From contig NZ_CP124614.1 in the NCBI RefSeq assembly GCF_029958905.1, positions 1,922,001 to 1,986,000 on the forward strand: DNA of 64,000 bases, given 5' to 3'. The notes beneath the pieces were generated by a model. It did not search any database and was not told where the DNA came from. It was given only the letters and a program-made list of their open reading frames with translations. Positions within the stretch are counted from its first letter, which is position 1, and each line of letters starts with the position of its first letter. Positions 1-10,653 of the stretch are shown in pieces. The translations under genes and the position numbers were made by a program. Source of the DNA: Vibrio sp. YMD68. Its GTDB lineage: Bacteria; Pseudomonadota; Gammaproteobacteria; Enterobacterales; Vibrionaceae.

Positions 1-791
1 AGCATCACCGAAGCCCATCCAAAATTCAATGCGTTTAGCCGGGATGAACTCTTTCATTGAACGAACTTCATCGTGCGCCATTGAGTACACTTTATGAGAG
101 CCACAGTTCGGAAAATCAAACTCAAGCATACGTGAGTGACAAGGGACTTGTTTCCACTCTTCATTTTCCCAGTAGAACGAATCACCTTGAATCTCAAGCA
201 TGTTCGTCTCTGGGTCAAAGTTCGTCGCGAACTTTTTGCCATGATCGCCTGCGTTAACGTCCATCACATCAATCGTATCGATTTCATCAAACAAGTGCTT
301 AACTGCATACGCTGCAAAAATAGAAACAACGCCTGGATCAAAACCCGCGCCTAAGATACCCGTGATGCCTGCTTCGGCAAACTTCTCGCGGTAACCCCAT
401 TGCCAGTCGTACGCTTGAGGGACTTGTTGGCCTTCTGAACAAAGGTCTACGGCAACCGATGTATCTAAGTAGCTCACTTTAGCTTGGTAACACGCTTCCA
501 TAATGGACATGTTAACCCACGGAGGGCCCGCATTGATCACGAGATCAGGCTTCACTTCTTTAATCAGCGCTACCAAAGCGTCAACGTCATCAGCATTCAC
601 AGCACGAGCTTCTAGCTTCTTAGTCGTGTCTTTAAGATTATTTTTGCCTTTGATTGACTCGATGATTTTTTCGCACTTACTAAGAGTACGTGAGGCGATG
701 GTAATATCACCTAACACTTCGTTGTTTTGCGCCGCTTTATGTGCGACTACCCAACCAACACCACCTGCACCAATTTGTAGAATTGCCATTG
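1..791 (-). CDS. Carboxynorspermidine dehydrogenase (synthase), C-terminus cut off by window edge
   Basis: This reading frame is open from an ATG at 791 through the left edge, about 263 residues visible. The N-terminus MAILQIGAGGVGWVVAHKAA is a Rossmann nucleotide-binding fold of the saccharopine dehydrogenase-like family. Further family-like segments include VINAGPPWVN, YLDTSVAVD and GAGFDPGVVS. In Vibrio this family reductively condenses aspartate semialdehyde with 1,3-diaminopropane to carboxynorspermidine using NADPH. It lies 25 bp downstream of the fused DABA aminotransferase/decarboxylase gene, which makes the diaminopropane, so the two probably form one transcript. The decarboxylase gene nspC would be expected further left, outside the window. 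The assignment rests on sequence pattern plus this gene pairing. Confidence 0.9.
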
Positions 792-816
792 TTCTTTTAC
801 CTTATGTTCTATTCAA

Positions 817-3705
817 TTAATCAGCGAGTTCTGTGACTAACTGGTTTATATCTGTAATTAATTGCTCAAAATCTGCCATCGTCAGACATGGATTCAGGAT
901 CGTAAACTTCAATGCAGATTGCCCTGCTACCACAGTTTCACCGAGCACAGCCACACCACGAACTAACGCTTCTATACGAACTTTTTGATTCAGTTTGTCG
1001 GTAGAGCCTTCACACGTGCCAATCGCTCGGAATAGCACCGTTGACAATGACGGCTCGGCCAGCAGTTCAAAATTTTCATGTGCTCGAATGTTATCAGCCA
1101 CTTCAAGCGTCTGAGTGATGATATGGTCATACATTTCGCCCAGTGCTTGCGGGCCAACATTCTGCATGGTCATGAAGACTTTAAGCGCATCAAAACGTTT
1201 GGTGGTCGCAATGGATTTGTCCACTAAGTTAGGCAGCTCATCGTGTTCACGGTTCAAGTAGTCTGCGTGATGAAGCAAGTACTTAAACTGAGACTTATCT
1301 TTAAGCAATAACGCACCACAACTGATTGTTTGATAGAACAATTTGTGGAAGTCTACACTGATGGAATCCGCTCGCTCAATACCAGCCAATCGATCTTTGT
1401 GACGGCTTAGAATCAAAGCGCCACCATATGCGCCATCGACATGGAGCCATAGGTCATGTTGCTTCGCTGAATCCGCCAGTGTGACTAAATCATCAATGGC
1501 ACCGTGATCGGTGGTCCCCGCCGTGCCCACAATGGCAAATGGGATCAGACCTTGTTGCTTAAGATCACTGATGGTCGAATCAAGAAGCGATGTGTCCATG
1601 GTACCGTTAACATGTGCAGGTACAGTCACTACTGATTTCTCACCAAGTCCCATCCACGATGCGGATTTCTGCACCGTAAAGTGTGATTTTTCAGAGCAGA
1701 TAATGCGCAGTTTGTGAGCGTATTCAGGCAACCCCAGCTTTTGAATGGAATGGTTAGAAAGCTTATCGGCAATCCAATCACGAGCGAGTAATAAGCCCAT
1801 TTGGTTACTTTGTGTACCACCACTGGTGATGATACCGTCAGCCTGGTTACCTAGTTCGTATTTACCACATAACCAATCAACCACACGCTGCTCAACATAC
1901 GTTGCAGAAGACGCTTGATCCCATGAATCCATAGATTGATTCAGAGCCGCAATCATAGCTTCAGCGGCGATCGCCGGCATCAACGGTGGTGTATGTAAGT
2001 GTGCAATGCAATTAGGGTGCTGTGTGAAAATAGAATTCTTTACGACTAAATCACTGGTGCTATCAATCACCTCTTTTAGGCTGTGATTGGCAGAATCTAA
2101 ACACACGGCGTTAACTTGAGCTTCTAGAAGCTTGGGATCCATACCCGTGTATGGCTTATCGACCTGCTCAAAAATTTGCTTTAACGTGTTGGTCGCGTGG
2201 TTCATCACCGCCGCATAATTATCAGCGCCATTTTCACCGGTATGAATAAAGTGCTGTTTCCACTTTGCGTTCTCTTCGAGTGACTCTCGCTTGCCGCCAC
2301 CAGCAGCCAAGATCGCGTCTTCCATGACTCGAAGGGCGAAATCGATCTGCTCAAACGAGATAATCATAGGTGGAAGGAAGCGAATAACAGAGCCATCACG
2401 CCCGCCTTTTTCAACCATCAGCCCACGCTCTAGTGCTGCCCGCTGAATCGCAAGTGTCAGTTCACCATCGGCGACAGGCTCACCAAATTTATTCGTCGAA
2501 CCATCAGCCTTTTGGATTTCCATGCCTAGCATCAAGCCCTTGCCACGAACTTCTGCTATGCAATTCACGCGCTTTTGAATGCTTTCAAGGCCCATTCGCA
2601 AATATTGACCGGCAATATTGGCATGCTCAACCAAGTTATCACGCTCGATGATTTCTAATGCTTTAGCACCGGATACCATCGCCAACTGGTTTCCACGGAA
2701 TGTACCGGTATGCTCACCCGCTTTCCATGTATCAATCTCTTTGTTAAATACAAGGATAGACATCGGTAATCCACCACCAATGGCTTTTGATAAACACAAG
2801 ATATCCGGAGAGATGCCCGCTTCTTCAAACGCAAATCGATAGCCTGTTTTTCCTACACCACATTGAATCTCATCAAGGATCAGTAAAATTTCATGCTCGT
2901 CACAAATACGTCTAAGTTCGCGAAGCCAAGATGCAGGAGCTGGTAAAACCCCTCCTTCACCTTGAACAGGCTCAACAATAATAGCCGCAGGTTTCATGAT
3001 TCCAGCTTCATCATCATGAAGTAGCCGTTCAATATAACGAATACTCGCTTGAGCCCCTTCCTCGCCACCCAAACCAAATGGACAACGTAGGTTGTATGGG
3101 AAAGGCATAAAGTGAACGTCAGACATCAAACCCGTTCGACGCGCTTTGGTACTGAGGTTACCCATCATACCCATAGTGCCATTGGTCATGCCATGGTACG
3201 CGCCGCGAAAAGCAAACATGGTATTACGACCGGTGGTTTGCTTAGCCAGCTTGATCGCCGCTTCAACAGCATCAGCCCCTGACGGGCCACAAAACTGAAT
3301 TGCAGAATTATGGGCGAACTCTTTCGGTAAAAATGCCTTCACACGCTTGATAAAGGTGTCTTTTGCTCGGGTCGTCATATCTAAGGTTTGATATGGCAAG
3401 CCCAAGTCAAGCTGGTCTTTAAGCGCTTGATTGATCTCTGGGTGGTTATAACCCAGAGCCAAGGTGCCCGCACCCGCTAGGCAATCTAAAAAAAGCTGAC
3501 CACGCGTATCTTCGACAAGCACACCTTGAGCTTGTTTTATCGCTATGGGTAAACGTCTTGGGTATGAACGAACTTCAGACTCATGTTCTGCTTGATCCAG
3601 CAGGATTTGGTCTGGTGTGAGATCATAAAGACCTTCTACATGAGGAACTTTAGTAGAAAAAGGGGTTGCGATAAGCGTGTTATCGACGTCAAAAACTGTA
3701 CTCAT
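817..3705 (-). CDS. Fused L-2,4-diaminobutyrate:2-oxoglutarate aminotransferase / L-2,4-diaminobutyrate decarboxylase
   Basis: This is a 962-residue bifunctional PLP enzyme. Residues about 40-470 form a class III aminotransferase (LDEIQCG near 277-283, PLP lysine K307 in LSKAIGGG) that converts aspartate semialdehyde to 2,4-diaminobutyrate. Residues about 500-960 form a group II PLP decarboxylase (HVDGAYGGA, PLP lysine K788 in SVDFHKLFYQ) that yields 1,3-diaminopropane. The product feeds carboxynorspermidine dehydrogenase, encoded 25 bp downstream. Elsewhere the two activities are usually separate proteins; the fusion is known from Vibrio and relatives. The first residues (MSTVFDVDNTLIATPFSTKV) form an extension before the aminotransferase core. 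Norspermidine is a polyamine signal for Vibrio biofilms. Both active-site lysines are intact. Confidence 0.95.
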   Translation of the reverse strand: MSTVFDVDNTLIATPFSTKVPHVEGLYDLTPDQILLDQAEHESEVRSYPRRLPIAIKQAQGVLVEDTRGQLFLDCLAGAGTLALGYNHPEINQALKDQLDLGLPYQTLDMTTRAKDTFIKRVKAFLPKEFAHNSAIQFCGPSGADAVEAAIKLAKQTTGRNTMFAFRGAYHGMTNGTMGMMGNLSTKARRTGLMSDVHFMPFPYNLRCPFGLGGEEGAQASIRYIERLLHDDEAGIMKPAAIIVEPVQGEGGVLPAPASWLRELRRICDEHEILLILDEIQCGVGKTGYRFAFEEAGISPDILCLSKAIGGGLPMSILVFNKEIDTWKAGEHTGTFRGNQLAMVSGAKALEIIERDNLVEHANIAGQYLRMGLESIQKRVNCIAEVRGKGLMLGMEIQKADGSTNKFGEPVADGELTLAIQRAALERGLMVEKGGRDGSVIRFLPPMIISFEQIDFALRVMEDAILAAGGGKRESLEENAKWKQHFIHTGENGADNYAAVMNHATNTLKQIFEQVDKPYTGMDPKLLEAQVNAVCLDSANHSLKEVIDSTSDLVVKNSIFTQHPNCIAHLHTPPLMPAIAAEAMIAALNQSMDSWDQASSATYVEQRVVDWLCGKYELGNQADGIITSGGTQSNQMGLLLARDWIADKLSNHSIQKLGLPEYAHKLRIICSEKSHFTVQKSASWMGLGEKSVVTVPAHVNGTMDTSLLDSTISDLKQQGLIPFAIVGTAGTTDHGAIDDLVTLADSAKQHDLWLHVDGAYGGALILSRHKDRLAGIERADSISVDFHKLFYQTISCGALLLKDKSQFKYLLHHADYLNREHDELPNLVDKSIATTKRFDALKVFMTMQNVGPQALGEMYDHIITQTLEVADNIRAHENFELLAEPSLSTVLFRAIGTCEGSTDKLNQKVRIEALVRGVAVLGETVVAGQSALKFTILNPCLTMADFEQLITDINQLVTELAD

Positions 3706-4322
3706 TGTAATTCCCTAAAAAATAGAGGATTTGCGCTCTTTCAACTCAGTTGATAGACACTCTGGTTGATAAAAAAGAGGCAAAGCAATACCTTCCGAAA
3801 ACATCCATACGTTCGGGATTAAGATCGTGACCATTTAGAGTGGTCCATTAGGAGTTCTGGAATTCAGGGTTCAGTAATGCTACTGACGTGAAGTACAGGG
3901 CACTTAGGAAGTACGAAGCTGATTAGGCTGTATAAATTAAAGGTTTTCACTGTTGGGTTTCTCTCTCATCTGTTGCCAATGCAACAAAACTATCCCGTCT
4001 ATCAACAAGGGCTTGCTGATACCTACCCTACGCAACGAGACAATCAGCCGAATGTACGTTACGAGTATCCCCCAGAGTAATGCATTAATAAGTGCTCCGA
4101 GATTGCGCGGAAAAGTATCACAAACTCAAAGAGGCTGGCAACTATTTTTACTAACCAATTTGTAAATAAAACCAAGCTCCTTCACCTACCTTCTGCTTGC
4201 TTATATTCCCTCCATTTAGCGTTGTTATACCCATAAATCTTTCTATCCTGCGGTATAAAAAGACAGGCTGGTCTATTTTTCTAGTCATGACCATTAATGT
4301 TTGTTCAACCACGTGCGATGCG
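3706..4322. other. Intergenic region; hairpin-rich leader of the norspermidine genes, remainder featureless
   Basis: No convincing gene was found. Read on the minus strand, the 250 nt before the DABA fusion gene hold several short inverted repeats: 3829-3845 (GACCA/TGGTC), 3871-3886 (TCAGTA/TACTGA with a 4-nt loop), CCGAA/TTCGG near 3795-3816, and two direct copies of GAAGTAC near 3890-3920. This could be a structured 5' leader. The possible 70-codon frame at 3953-4165 has no recognisable domain and no good ribosome-binding site. The rest is AT-rich with nothing recognisable. Confidence 0.35.
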
Positions 4323-4358
4323 AAAAAAAATGCCCCCTATTCTTGGGAGCATTTTTAA
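4323..4358 (-). terminator. Rho-independent terminator of the mrp operon
   Basis: The stem AAAAATGC-CCC pairs with GGG-GCATTTTT around a short loop, with A/T tracts on both sides. It lies about 110 bp beyond the mrpG stop, so it ends mrp transcription. The flanking tracts could let it work in both directions. Confidence 0.75.
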
Positions 4359-4471
4359 AAGTGTGAGACTGAGAAAAGACAGACATTACCGTTTTCTCAC
4401 TCAATCATTGTTTGACCTCATTTCATGACGACAAACCTCACTAGCAAGGCAAACTATACTGACCTATTCAC

Positions 4472-4855
4472 CTATTCAGGCACCTTTTTCTTTTCAGCAC
4501 AGCGACTCGATAGCTGGTGAGTATCCATGTCGTACTGCTCTTTTATCGCATCTTTCACCGTCCCTTCCCAAACTGGAACGCCGACAAAGTAACTGGTTCT
4601 AGCCAGTACATGAGCCGCAATAGGAGCAGTAAGAATAACAAAAAGCACAACCGCCATAGCACGTACGACCACCGCTGTATCACTCCAAAAAATGATCGAG
4701 AACGCGACCACAATTAAACCAATACCCAGGGCGCCAGCTTTCGTAGTTGCGTGCATGCGCGTTAAAAGATCAGGCATGCGATTAATACCGATACTGGCCA
4801 ATAACATGAGGCAAGCACCTGTTAGTACGAAAAAAGCTACGATAATATCAATCAT
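4472..4855 (-). CDS. mrpG: Mrp Na+/H+ antiporter subunit G
   Basis: This 127-residue protein has three predicted membrane segments. The sequence INRMPDLLTRMHATTKAGALG matches the conserved MnhG/MrpG/PhaG region. It is the last gene of the seven-gene operon, overlapping mrpF by 8 bp and followed by a terminator. It is a small structural subunit of the multi-subunit Na+(K+)/H+ antiporter of the inner membrane. The charged tail after residue about 105 varies in this family. The order A-B-C-D-E-F-G is canonical, which makes the call secure. Confidence 0.93.
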   Translation of the reverse strand: MIDIIVAFFVLTGACLMLLASIGINRMPDLLTRMHATTKAGALGIGLIVVAFSIIFWSDTAVVVRAMAVVLFVILTAPIAAHVLARTSYFVGVPVWEGTVKDAIKEQYDMDTHQLSSRCAEKKKVPE

Positions 4856-5123
4856 CCTCTCTAATCCCTCTTTGTTCTAAGTATCGAGAAAAACCGACCG
4901 CCGCTAAGAAAGACGTCAGTGCCAATACGATCGCAACATCAATAAACTTTGGCTCACTATGAGCAATGCTATAGAGAACAACCAGCCCTACAGTGATTGA
5001 CGCCATCAATTCAAGTGCGACAACTCGATCTGGTAAAGACGGCCCTTTCAATAACCTGACCGAGGAAAGTAGCAACGCCAAGGTCATAATAATGAAGCAA
5101 ATGTTATAAACAGTATCTAGCAT
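4848..5123 (-). CDS. mrpF: Mrp Na+/H+ antiporter subunit F
   Basis: This 91-residue protein has three membrane helices. The motif RLLKGPSLPDRVVALE in the first half and the closing GFSRYLEQRG match the MnhF/MrpF family, and the aspartate in the LPDR segment is conserved there. It is translationally coupled to mrpG (8-bp overlap) and starts 4 bp after the mrpE stop. The small subunits are needed for assembly of the full antiporter complex. Confidence 0.93.
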   Translation of the reverse strand: MLDTVYNICFIIMTLALLLSSVRLLKGPSLPDRVVALELMASITVGLVVLYSIAHSEPKFIDVAIVLALTSFLAAVGFSRYLEQRGIREDD

Positions 5124-5127
5124 AATT

Positions 5128-5601
5128 TTAACCTAATAAATCAATAACCATGGCTTCAAGGCGCTTAAGCTCAGCGATATGAAGTTTCTCATCTTCGAAA
5201 TACATCAGATGAACATAAAGCACCTTTTTATCCGTTGATACATCCAGTGCCAGCGATCCAGGTGTTACCGTGATCAAAGTAGAGAAGATCGTAATACCCC
5301 CATCAGTGTCGATATCCAATGGCACTGCAATAACCGCTGGTTTCATTAAATGCGTCGGAGTGACGACATCGTAGGCCACTCTCGCATTCGCTTTAATTAA
5401 ATCCCAAATAAAGAACAGAATAAAATTAAGCATCTTTGGTAACTTACCAAAATAGACTTTAAATGGTTCATGGTCTCGCAATACATAAGCCAGAACGACA
5501 TAGCTCAGCAGCATGCCTGCAAAAAAATTAGATATGGTATAGGTACCGGATAGCACTAGCCAAGCTAATGCAAGCAGCATATTCCATCCAAATGCCTTCA
5601 T
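5128..5601 (-). CDS. mrpE: Mrp Na+/H+ antiporter subunit E
   Basis: This 157-residue protein has N-terminal hydrophobic segments followed by a more soluble domain. TVTPGSLALDVSTDKKVLYVH is the typical MnhE block (TxTPGT-like, followed by a short strand ending in VH). It overlaps mrpD by 4 bp (ATGA-type coupling). In characterised Mrp systems subunit E supports complex assembly and activity. Length and position in the operon are normal. Confidence 0.93.
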   Translation of the reverse strand: MKAFGWNMLLALAWLVLSGTYTISNFFAGMLLSYVVLAYVLRDHEPFKVYFGKLPKMLNFILFFIWDLIKANARVAYDVVTPTHLMKPAVIAVPLDIDTDGGITIFSTLITVTPGSLALDVSTDKKVLYVHLMYFEDEKLHIAELKRLEAMVIDLLG

Positions 5602-7094
5602 GATTGACCTCCCAATACCGCGTCAATGTATTGCTGCGGGTCAAGTATTTGTTCCGCCGTCATAGAAGCTAGATTTACAAACCATTCCGCATTGATACCA
5701 ATGGTAATAGTAATGATCGCCATCACGATGATTGGCAAGTAGAGACACAAACGTTCTGAATCAGACATCGCTGGTCGAGTCTCTGCGTCATCTGGTAATT
5801 TCTTCCAAAACGCTTCAGACCAAATCTTAATCATTGAATACATAGTGAGCAAACCAACCGCTAATGAAGCGAAGACACCAATCCATTCCTTGGCTTCAAT
5901 ACCCGCCTGTATAACGACGAACTTGGCAAAGAAACCCGATAACGGTGGGATCCCAGCCAGTGACATTGCCGGCACTGCAAACAGAATGGCTAAGAAAGGC
6001 GCGGACTTATAAAGCCCCCCCAGCTTCTCCAATCGGTAGCTACCGTGCATTCGATACATCACACCACTGATTAGGAAGAGATTGGTTTTGACTATGATGT
6101 GATGGAATAAGTAAAACACGCCTCCTAAAATCGCCAATGGCGTAAAGAGTGCGAGACCTAAAATCATATAACCAATTTGGCTCACAATATGAAATGAGAG
6201 AATTCTACGAACTTCAAACTGAGCGGCGGCGCCTAGCACACCCGTGACCATGGTAAAGATGCCCATCCACATCAATAAAGTATGATGAGTAAAGTCCACA
6301 TCGCCCACGAAGATGACACTGAACACTCGGTATAAGGCGTAAACACCCACTTTGGTTAGCAAGCCGGCAAAGACCGCAGAGATCGCAACAGGAGGCGTGT
6401 GATACGACGCTGGTAACCAGAAAAACAACGGAAATGCAGCGGCTTTAATACCAAAGGCGACCAAGAAGAGCAGCGATATGACCGTCACAACCTCAGGGTT
6501 GGCAGACATTGACAACTTTTGTCCCAAATCGGCCATATTCAACGTGCCCGCATAGGCGTACAACAAGCCTACCGCACTTAGAAACAGCGCTGACGACAGT
6601 AGGTTAAGCGTTACATATTTCAGCGCACCCTCCATCTGGCTTCGTTCACCCCCTAAGATCAGCAAGCCAAACGATGCCACGAGCATTATCTCGAACCATA
6701 CGTACAGGTTGAATATATCTCCGGTTAGGAACGAGCCAATAACGCCCGCAAGCATTAGATGCAATAAAGGATAGAAACCAAACTTCTCGTGTTCTTTGGT
6801 CATGGTGGCCAATGCATAGATTGATATGCAAAACGCCACAACCGAAGACACTGTCACCATGACGACCGCAAGTAAATCGGCCACTAAAGTGATACCAAAC
6901 GGTGCTTCCCAGCCTCCTAGATTGGTGGCCTGAATACCACTCGTGTAAACCTTGTTAAATAACGTAATCGCGGCAACCAGCAGCGAAAAATTTGAGATTA
7001 CACTGATCCAACGCTGTAGCGTTCGATGCTTCCACAGCAACATTGATAACGCTGCCGCAAACATTGGGATCAGTACTGGCATTAATATCATCAT
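5598..7094 (-). CDS. mrpD: Mrp Na+/H+ antiporter subunit D (NuoN/NuoM-like)
   Basis: This 498-residue polytopic membrane protein has about 14 helices and is related to the proton-pumping subunits of complex I. Visible family features are [36 protein letters not shown] with its conserved lysine, [13 protein letters not shown] and the loop [13 protein letters not shown]. It is one of the two large transport subunits, with MrpA. It overlaps mrpE and mrpC by 4 bp each. Confidence 0.95.
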   Translation of the reverse strand: MMILMPVLIPMFAAALSMLLWKHRTLQRWISVISNFSLLVAAITLFNKVYTSGIQATNLGGWEAPFGITLVADLLAVVMVTVSSVVAFCISIYALATMTKEHEKFGFYPLLHLMLAGVIGSFLTGDIFNLYVWFEIMLVASFGLLILGGERSQMEGALKYVTLNLLSSALFLSAVGLLYAYAGTLNMADLGQKLSMSANPEVVTVISLLFLVAFGIKAAAFPLFFWLPASYHTPPVAISAVFAGLLTKVGVYALYRVFSVIFVGDVDFTHHTLLMWMGIFTMVTGVLGAAAQFEVRRILSFHIVSQIGYMILGLALFTPLAILGGVFYLFHHIIVKTNLFLISGVMYRMHGSYRLEKLGGLYKSAPFLAILFAVPAMSLAGIPPLSGFFAKFVVIQAGIEAKEWIGVFASLAVGLLTMYSMIKIWSEAFWKKLPDDAETRPAMSDSERLCLYLPIIVMAIITITIGINAEWFVNLASMTAEQILDPQQYIDAVLGGQS

Positions 7095-7444
7095 AATTGT
7101 GAATCTGTACTCTTCATTTCGTTCATGTCGTCTGCGCCTATGACTTTATAAGCGCGCTTTATCAGTACAACAGCAAATGCCAACACACCAAAACTAATCA
7201 CGATAGCCGTTAGAATAAGAGCTTGAGGCAATGGATCGGCTATCGGCCCCGATGGTATTTTCATTCCTTCCTCAATAAGAGGAGGCGCACCACGAATCAA
7301 GCCTCCGCCCGTGAAAATCAACAAATTGGTCGCATTAGACAAAATCATCAGTCCAATCACGAGCTTAACCACACTACGTCGAAGCATCATATAGAGTGCT
7401 GCGGCGTAAAGAGCACCAATGACAATAGCAAATAGAGTTGTCAT
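7091..7444 (-). CDS. mrpC: Mrp Na+/H+ antiporter subunit C (NuoK-like)
   Basis: This 117-residue protein has three membrane helices and is homologous to NuoK of complex I. The block [21 protein letters not shown] matches the conserved MnhC pattern, and [18 protein letters not shown] is the NuoK-type helix 3. It starts immediately after the mrpB stop and overlaps mrpD by 4 bp. Confidence 0.94.
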   Translation of the reverse strand: MTTLFAIVIGALYAAALYMMLRRSVVKLVIGLMILSNATNLLIFTGGGLIRGAPPLIEEGMKIPSGPIADPLPQALILTAIVISFGVLAFAVVLIKRAYKVIGADDMNEMKSTDSQL

Positions 7445-7879
7445 TTATTCCTCCAACTGTGCTAACGAGAAGAGTAACGTTGTAACCATGCCCGTAACGA
7501 CAAGATAAACGCCAACATCAAAAATCAAAGGTGTGCTCAATTTTAATTCTCCAATACCGGGAACATACACATCCCACCATACTGCACTTAGGTAAGCACT
7601 GCCTGACATTAGAAAACCAGTAAAACCACTCAATAACGAAATCAGCAAGCCACCACCCATCAAGTAACTACTGTCGATACCAATAAGCTTTCGAGTTTGA
7701 GACGCGTCAAAAGCAAAAAAGTGAAGCGCAAATGCGGCTGAAGCGACCAAACCAGCAATAAAACCACCGCCTGGCTCGTTGTGCCCACGTAACAACAAAA
7801 ACACAGAAAACAACAACAGCATTGGCAGTAAAAAACGCGCCACTACCTGAAGAATGAGAGAAGTCCCCGTATTGTTCAT
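7445..7879 (-). CDS. mrpB: Mrp Na+/H+ antiporter subunit B
   Basis: This 144-residue protein has four membrane helices. [20 protein letters not shown] is the diagnostic MnhB/MrpB segment. The start codon overlaps the mrpA stop by 1 bp, which indicates coupling. Length is normal for a stand-alone MrpB as found in group 1 operons, where MrpA and MrpB are separate genes. Confidence 0.94.
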   Translation of the reverse strand: MNNTGTSLILQVVARFLLPMLLLFSVFLLLRGHNEPGGGFIAGLVASAAFALHFFAFDASQTRKLIGIDSSYLMGGGLLISLLSGFTGFLMSGSAYLSAVWWDVYVPGIGELKLSTPLIFDVGVYLVVTGMVTTLLFSLAQLEE

Positions 7880-10167
7880 TACTTTTCCTCCCGAGTTCGA
7901 AGCATGGCTGTAACCCCTATTGCGGCAAGGGAAAGTACGAATAGTTCACCTAACGTATCGAGTACACGGTAGTCGACTAGGATTACGTTGACGATATTTC
8001 GTCCTTTGGCAATCGTGTAGCTATTCTCAATAAGATAGGAACTGATACGATCAGGCATCGCAAAGTGCGTAACCGTCAACAGTAGAACGGCCATCATCAC
8101 GCCAAAAGTAACCGCCACAAAACAGTCTCTCCAGCGTACGTCACTGCTTGATAGTTTTTGGAATTTAGGCAATCTAAACAGCACGAGAACAAGCATAATA
8201 ACCGTCAAGGTTTCTATCAGTACTTGAGTAATCGCTAGATCTGGAGCACTAAAGAAGACATAGATTAACGCCATCGAAAAGCCCAGAGCACCAATAGCGG
8301 CAACGGCGCCAAGTCGAAGAGGCGTTATGCACGCATAGGTAATCACCGCGATAATGAGAATCGAGATGCCTACGTCTTTAAGCGTCACATCAGAGAAATC
8401 AATATCCCAATGGAAGCCAACTTTGGTGAACATGGCATACGCGACTAGTGCAATCGTCGTAATAAAGATCGTTAGGATATAGTTTGCCATGTAGCCATTT
8501 TGCAGCTTCATGGTACTCCACTTAGCAAACGTCACTAAGTTATCCATAAATATTTCGTAACCACGTTCAGGTCCGTACTCAAGCATAGGTTTCAATGTTG
8601 ATGCTCGTGGGCCTAACGTGTCCCACTTCTTAAACAGCAAATAACCCAAACCTAGAGCGGTAACGCTGATCATCAGCGGTAGATTGATACCATGCCAAAG
8701 TGCTAAATCAACGGACTCAATCTGACCAAATGAGATCGCACTCACCGCAGAAGATACTAACGGTGTCACGAGACTTGGCATTAACCCAAAAATCAGCCCT
8801 ACGGTCGCCAGTACAGAAAAACCTAAACGCATACCCATCGGCGCTTCATGGACCTCTTTCGGTGTTACTTTCTTTTCACCCCAAAATGGTTTAATCACAA
8901 GCAACCCTGCGCAAGCCACGATAAAGACAGAGGTTAACAACGTCATGAAGATAAGAAGCACAGCCCAAGGGCTAGATAAAACCCCTTCTAGCATCAATTC
9001 TTTACCAATGAAGCCGAACAGTGGTGGAACGCCAGCCAGTGCCAAAGCGGCTAATGACATAAAGGCGGCCGTATACGGCATAGCCTTTCTAAGCCCGCCT
9101 AATTCACGTACGTCTTTTGTTCCCGCTTCATGATCAATCGTACCTGCGGCCATAAAGAGCGCACCTTTATACAGCGCGTGACCTAACAAAAAGACTACCG
9201 CTGCAACCAATGAAGCTTCCGTACCGATACCAATGAGCATCGTTAACGTACCTAATGCCATTACAGTCGAGTACGCCAAAATACGTTTCAAATCGGTACT
9301 CGTGACAGCCAAAGTGGCTCCGAGTAACATTGTCGTCGCACCAAAGAATGTAAGCGCAACAGTCCATGCTTCATAACCTGCCATCGTAGGTTGCAATCGA
9401 GCCATCAAATAGACACCCGCTTTTACCATGGTGGCGGAGTGTAAGTAAGAACTGACAGGCGTTGGGGCAGCCATTGCGTTAGGCAACCAAAAATGAAATG
9501 GGAATTGCGCTGACTTAGTAAATGCACCAAGTAGGACCAACACCATCATTGCAGGGAATAAGGGATGAGATTGAAGACTCGTGCCTTGAGCAAGAATCTC
9601 CCTGACTTCATAAGTACCGGCAATCAAGCCAAGCATAATAATGCCCGCCAGTAGCGCAAGACCACCACCAACGGTCACCATCAGTCCTTGAAGCGCTGAT
9701 TTACGCGATGATTCTTTTTCATGGTAATAACCAATCAGCATATACGAAGTAATGCTGGTCAGTTCCCAGAAGACAAACATGGCCATCAGGTTGCTAGACA
9801 GCACAACGCCTAACATCGCCGCCATAAATGCCATCAGATACATTAAGAGCTTACGCTGATCGGCTTTATGAGCTAGGTAGCTGCCTGTATAAATCATGAC
9901 GAAAAAACCGATACCCGAAATCAATAACGCAAACAGTAGGCTCAACCCATCTAGCCAAAAATTCAAACTGATACCTAATAGTGGTACCCATTCATAACTG
10001 ATCAGCAGTGGACCTTCGCTTGTCACAGCCGGCAAAAAAGTAAGAAAATAGACAAACAAAGCCGCTGGCAATAGTGCGAGCAACTGGCTGGTTTTTTCAC
10101 CAAAACGCTTAAACAACCAAGGAACAAATGCCGCCAGGAAAAAACCTGACAGGACAGCAATAAGCAT
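7879..10167 (-). CDS. mrpA: Mrp Na+/H+ antiporter subunit A (NuoL-like)
   Basis: This 762-residue polytopic protein is the first gene of the operon. The N-terminal ~500 residues are NuoL-like ([68 protein letters not shown]). The C-terminal part carries the MrpA-specific extension ([19 protein letters not shown], then [19 protein letters not shown]). It is slightly shorter than Bacillus MrpA (about 800). It carries ion translocation together with MrpD and is energised by the proton gradient. A 480-bp upstream gap probably holds the operon promoter. Confidence 0.95.
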   Translation of the reverse strand: MLIAVLSGFFLAAFVPWLFKRFGEKTSQLLALLPAALFVYFLTFLPAVTSEGPLLISYEWVPLLGISLNFWLDGLSLLFALLISGIGFFVMIYTGSYLAHKADQRKLLMYLMAFMAAMLGVVLSSNLMAMFVFWELTSITSYMLIGYYHEKESSRKSALQGLMVTVGGGLALLAGIIMLGLIAGTYEVREILAQGTSLQSHPLFPAMMVLVLLGAFTKSAQFPFHFWLPNAMAAPTPVSSYLHSATMVKAGVYLMARLQPTMAGYEAWTVALTFFGATTMLLGATLAVTSTDLKRILAYSTVMALGTLTMLIGIGTEASLVAAVVFLLGHALYKGALFMAAGTIDHEAGTKDVRELGGLRKAMPYTAAFMSLAALALAGVPPLFGFIGKELMLEGVLSSPWAVLLIFMTLLTSVFIVACAGLLVIKPFWGEKKVTPKEVHEAPMGMRLGFSVLATVGLIFGLMPSLVTPLVSSAVSAISFGQIESVDLALWHGINLPLMISVTALGLGYLLFKKWDTLGPRASTLKPMLEYGPERGYEIFMDNLVTFAKWSTMKLQNGYMANYILTIFITTIALVAYAMFTKVGFHWDIDFSDVTLKDVGISILIIAVITYACITPLRLGAVAAIGALGFSMALIYVFFSAPDLAITQVLIETLTVIMLVLVLFRLPKFQKLSSSDVRWRDCFVAVTFGVMMAVLLLTVTHFAMPDRISSYLIENSYTIAKGRNIVNVILVDYRVLDTLGELFVLSLAAIGVTAMLRTREEK

Positions 10168-10603
10168 TAAAAATAGCCTCCAAAAACTTCGACCATAGAA
10201 TCAAGTAGCAAGACGCTAACTCAAAATAAATCCGATATTTGAGTTAGTGTATACGAGTTAGTGCATGAGAAACCTTAAAAAAAGCATAATCACAACCAAT
10301 CTATAACGCAATAATATTCAAAAACGAAATGCAGAAAGTAACGATATTATTGAACGAGGAGTTTATTTAAATAGCTCTCGCTTGAATACTCGCTTGTTAT
10401 GAAGCAATAACTCGGCATTTCCGTAAGAAACCGACAAATACGACGAAAATACCATCTAAATACAGTGGGAAATATTTAAAGAAAGGAAACTGATTATTAA
10501 TTGTTCACGGAATAAAAAGAAGAAATGACTTGTCAAATAACGTTGTAGATTAAACGACAATTTTCTGTATCTAAGTGTAACTAGAGGAGATTTCTGAATA
10601 GGA
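10168..10603. other. Intergenic region upstream of mrpA
   Basis: This 436-bp AT-rich stretch lies between the mrpA start and the nhaA terminator, and no gene was seen. It should contain the mrp promoter on the minus strand. Palindrome-poor and A-rich (10270-10340), it shows no operator that I could identify with confidence. Confidence 0.4.
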
Positions 10604-10604
10604 G

Positions 10605-10646
10605 AAAAGTTCGCAAAGGAACATTACCGTTTACCTTTGCGAACTA
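10605..10646 (-). terminator. Terminator of nhaA
   Basis: A perfect 11-bp stem, GTTCGCAAAGG (10609-10619) against CCTTTGCGAAC (10634-10644), with a 14-nt loop is followed on the minus strand by TTTT. It begins 10 bp after the nhaA stop codon. Confidence 0.85.
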
Positions 10647-10653
10647 TTATAAA

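Noticed and set aside
3953..4165. 70-codon open frame in the gap between the norspermidine and mrp genes
   Set aside because: No ribosome-binding site, no domain and atypical composition.
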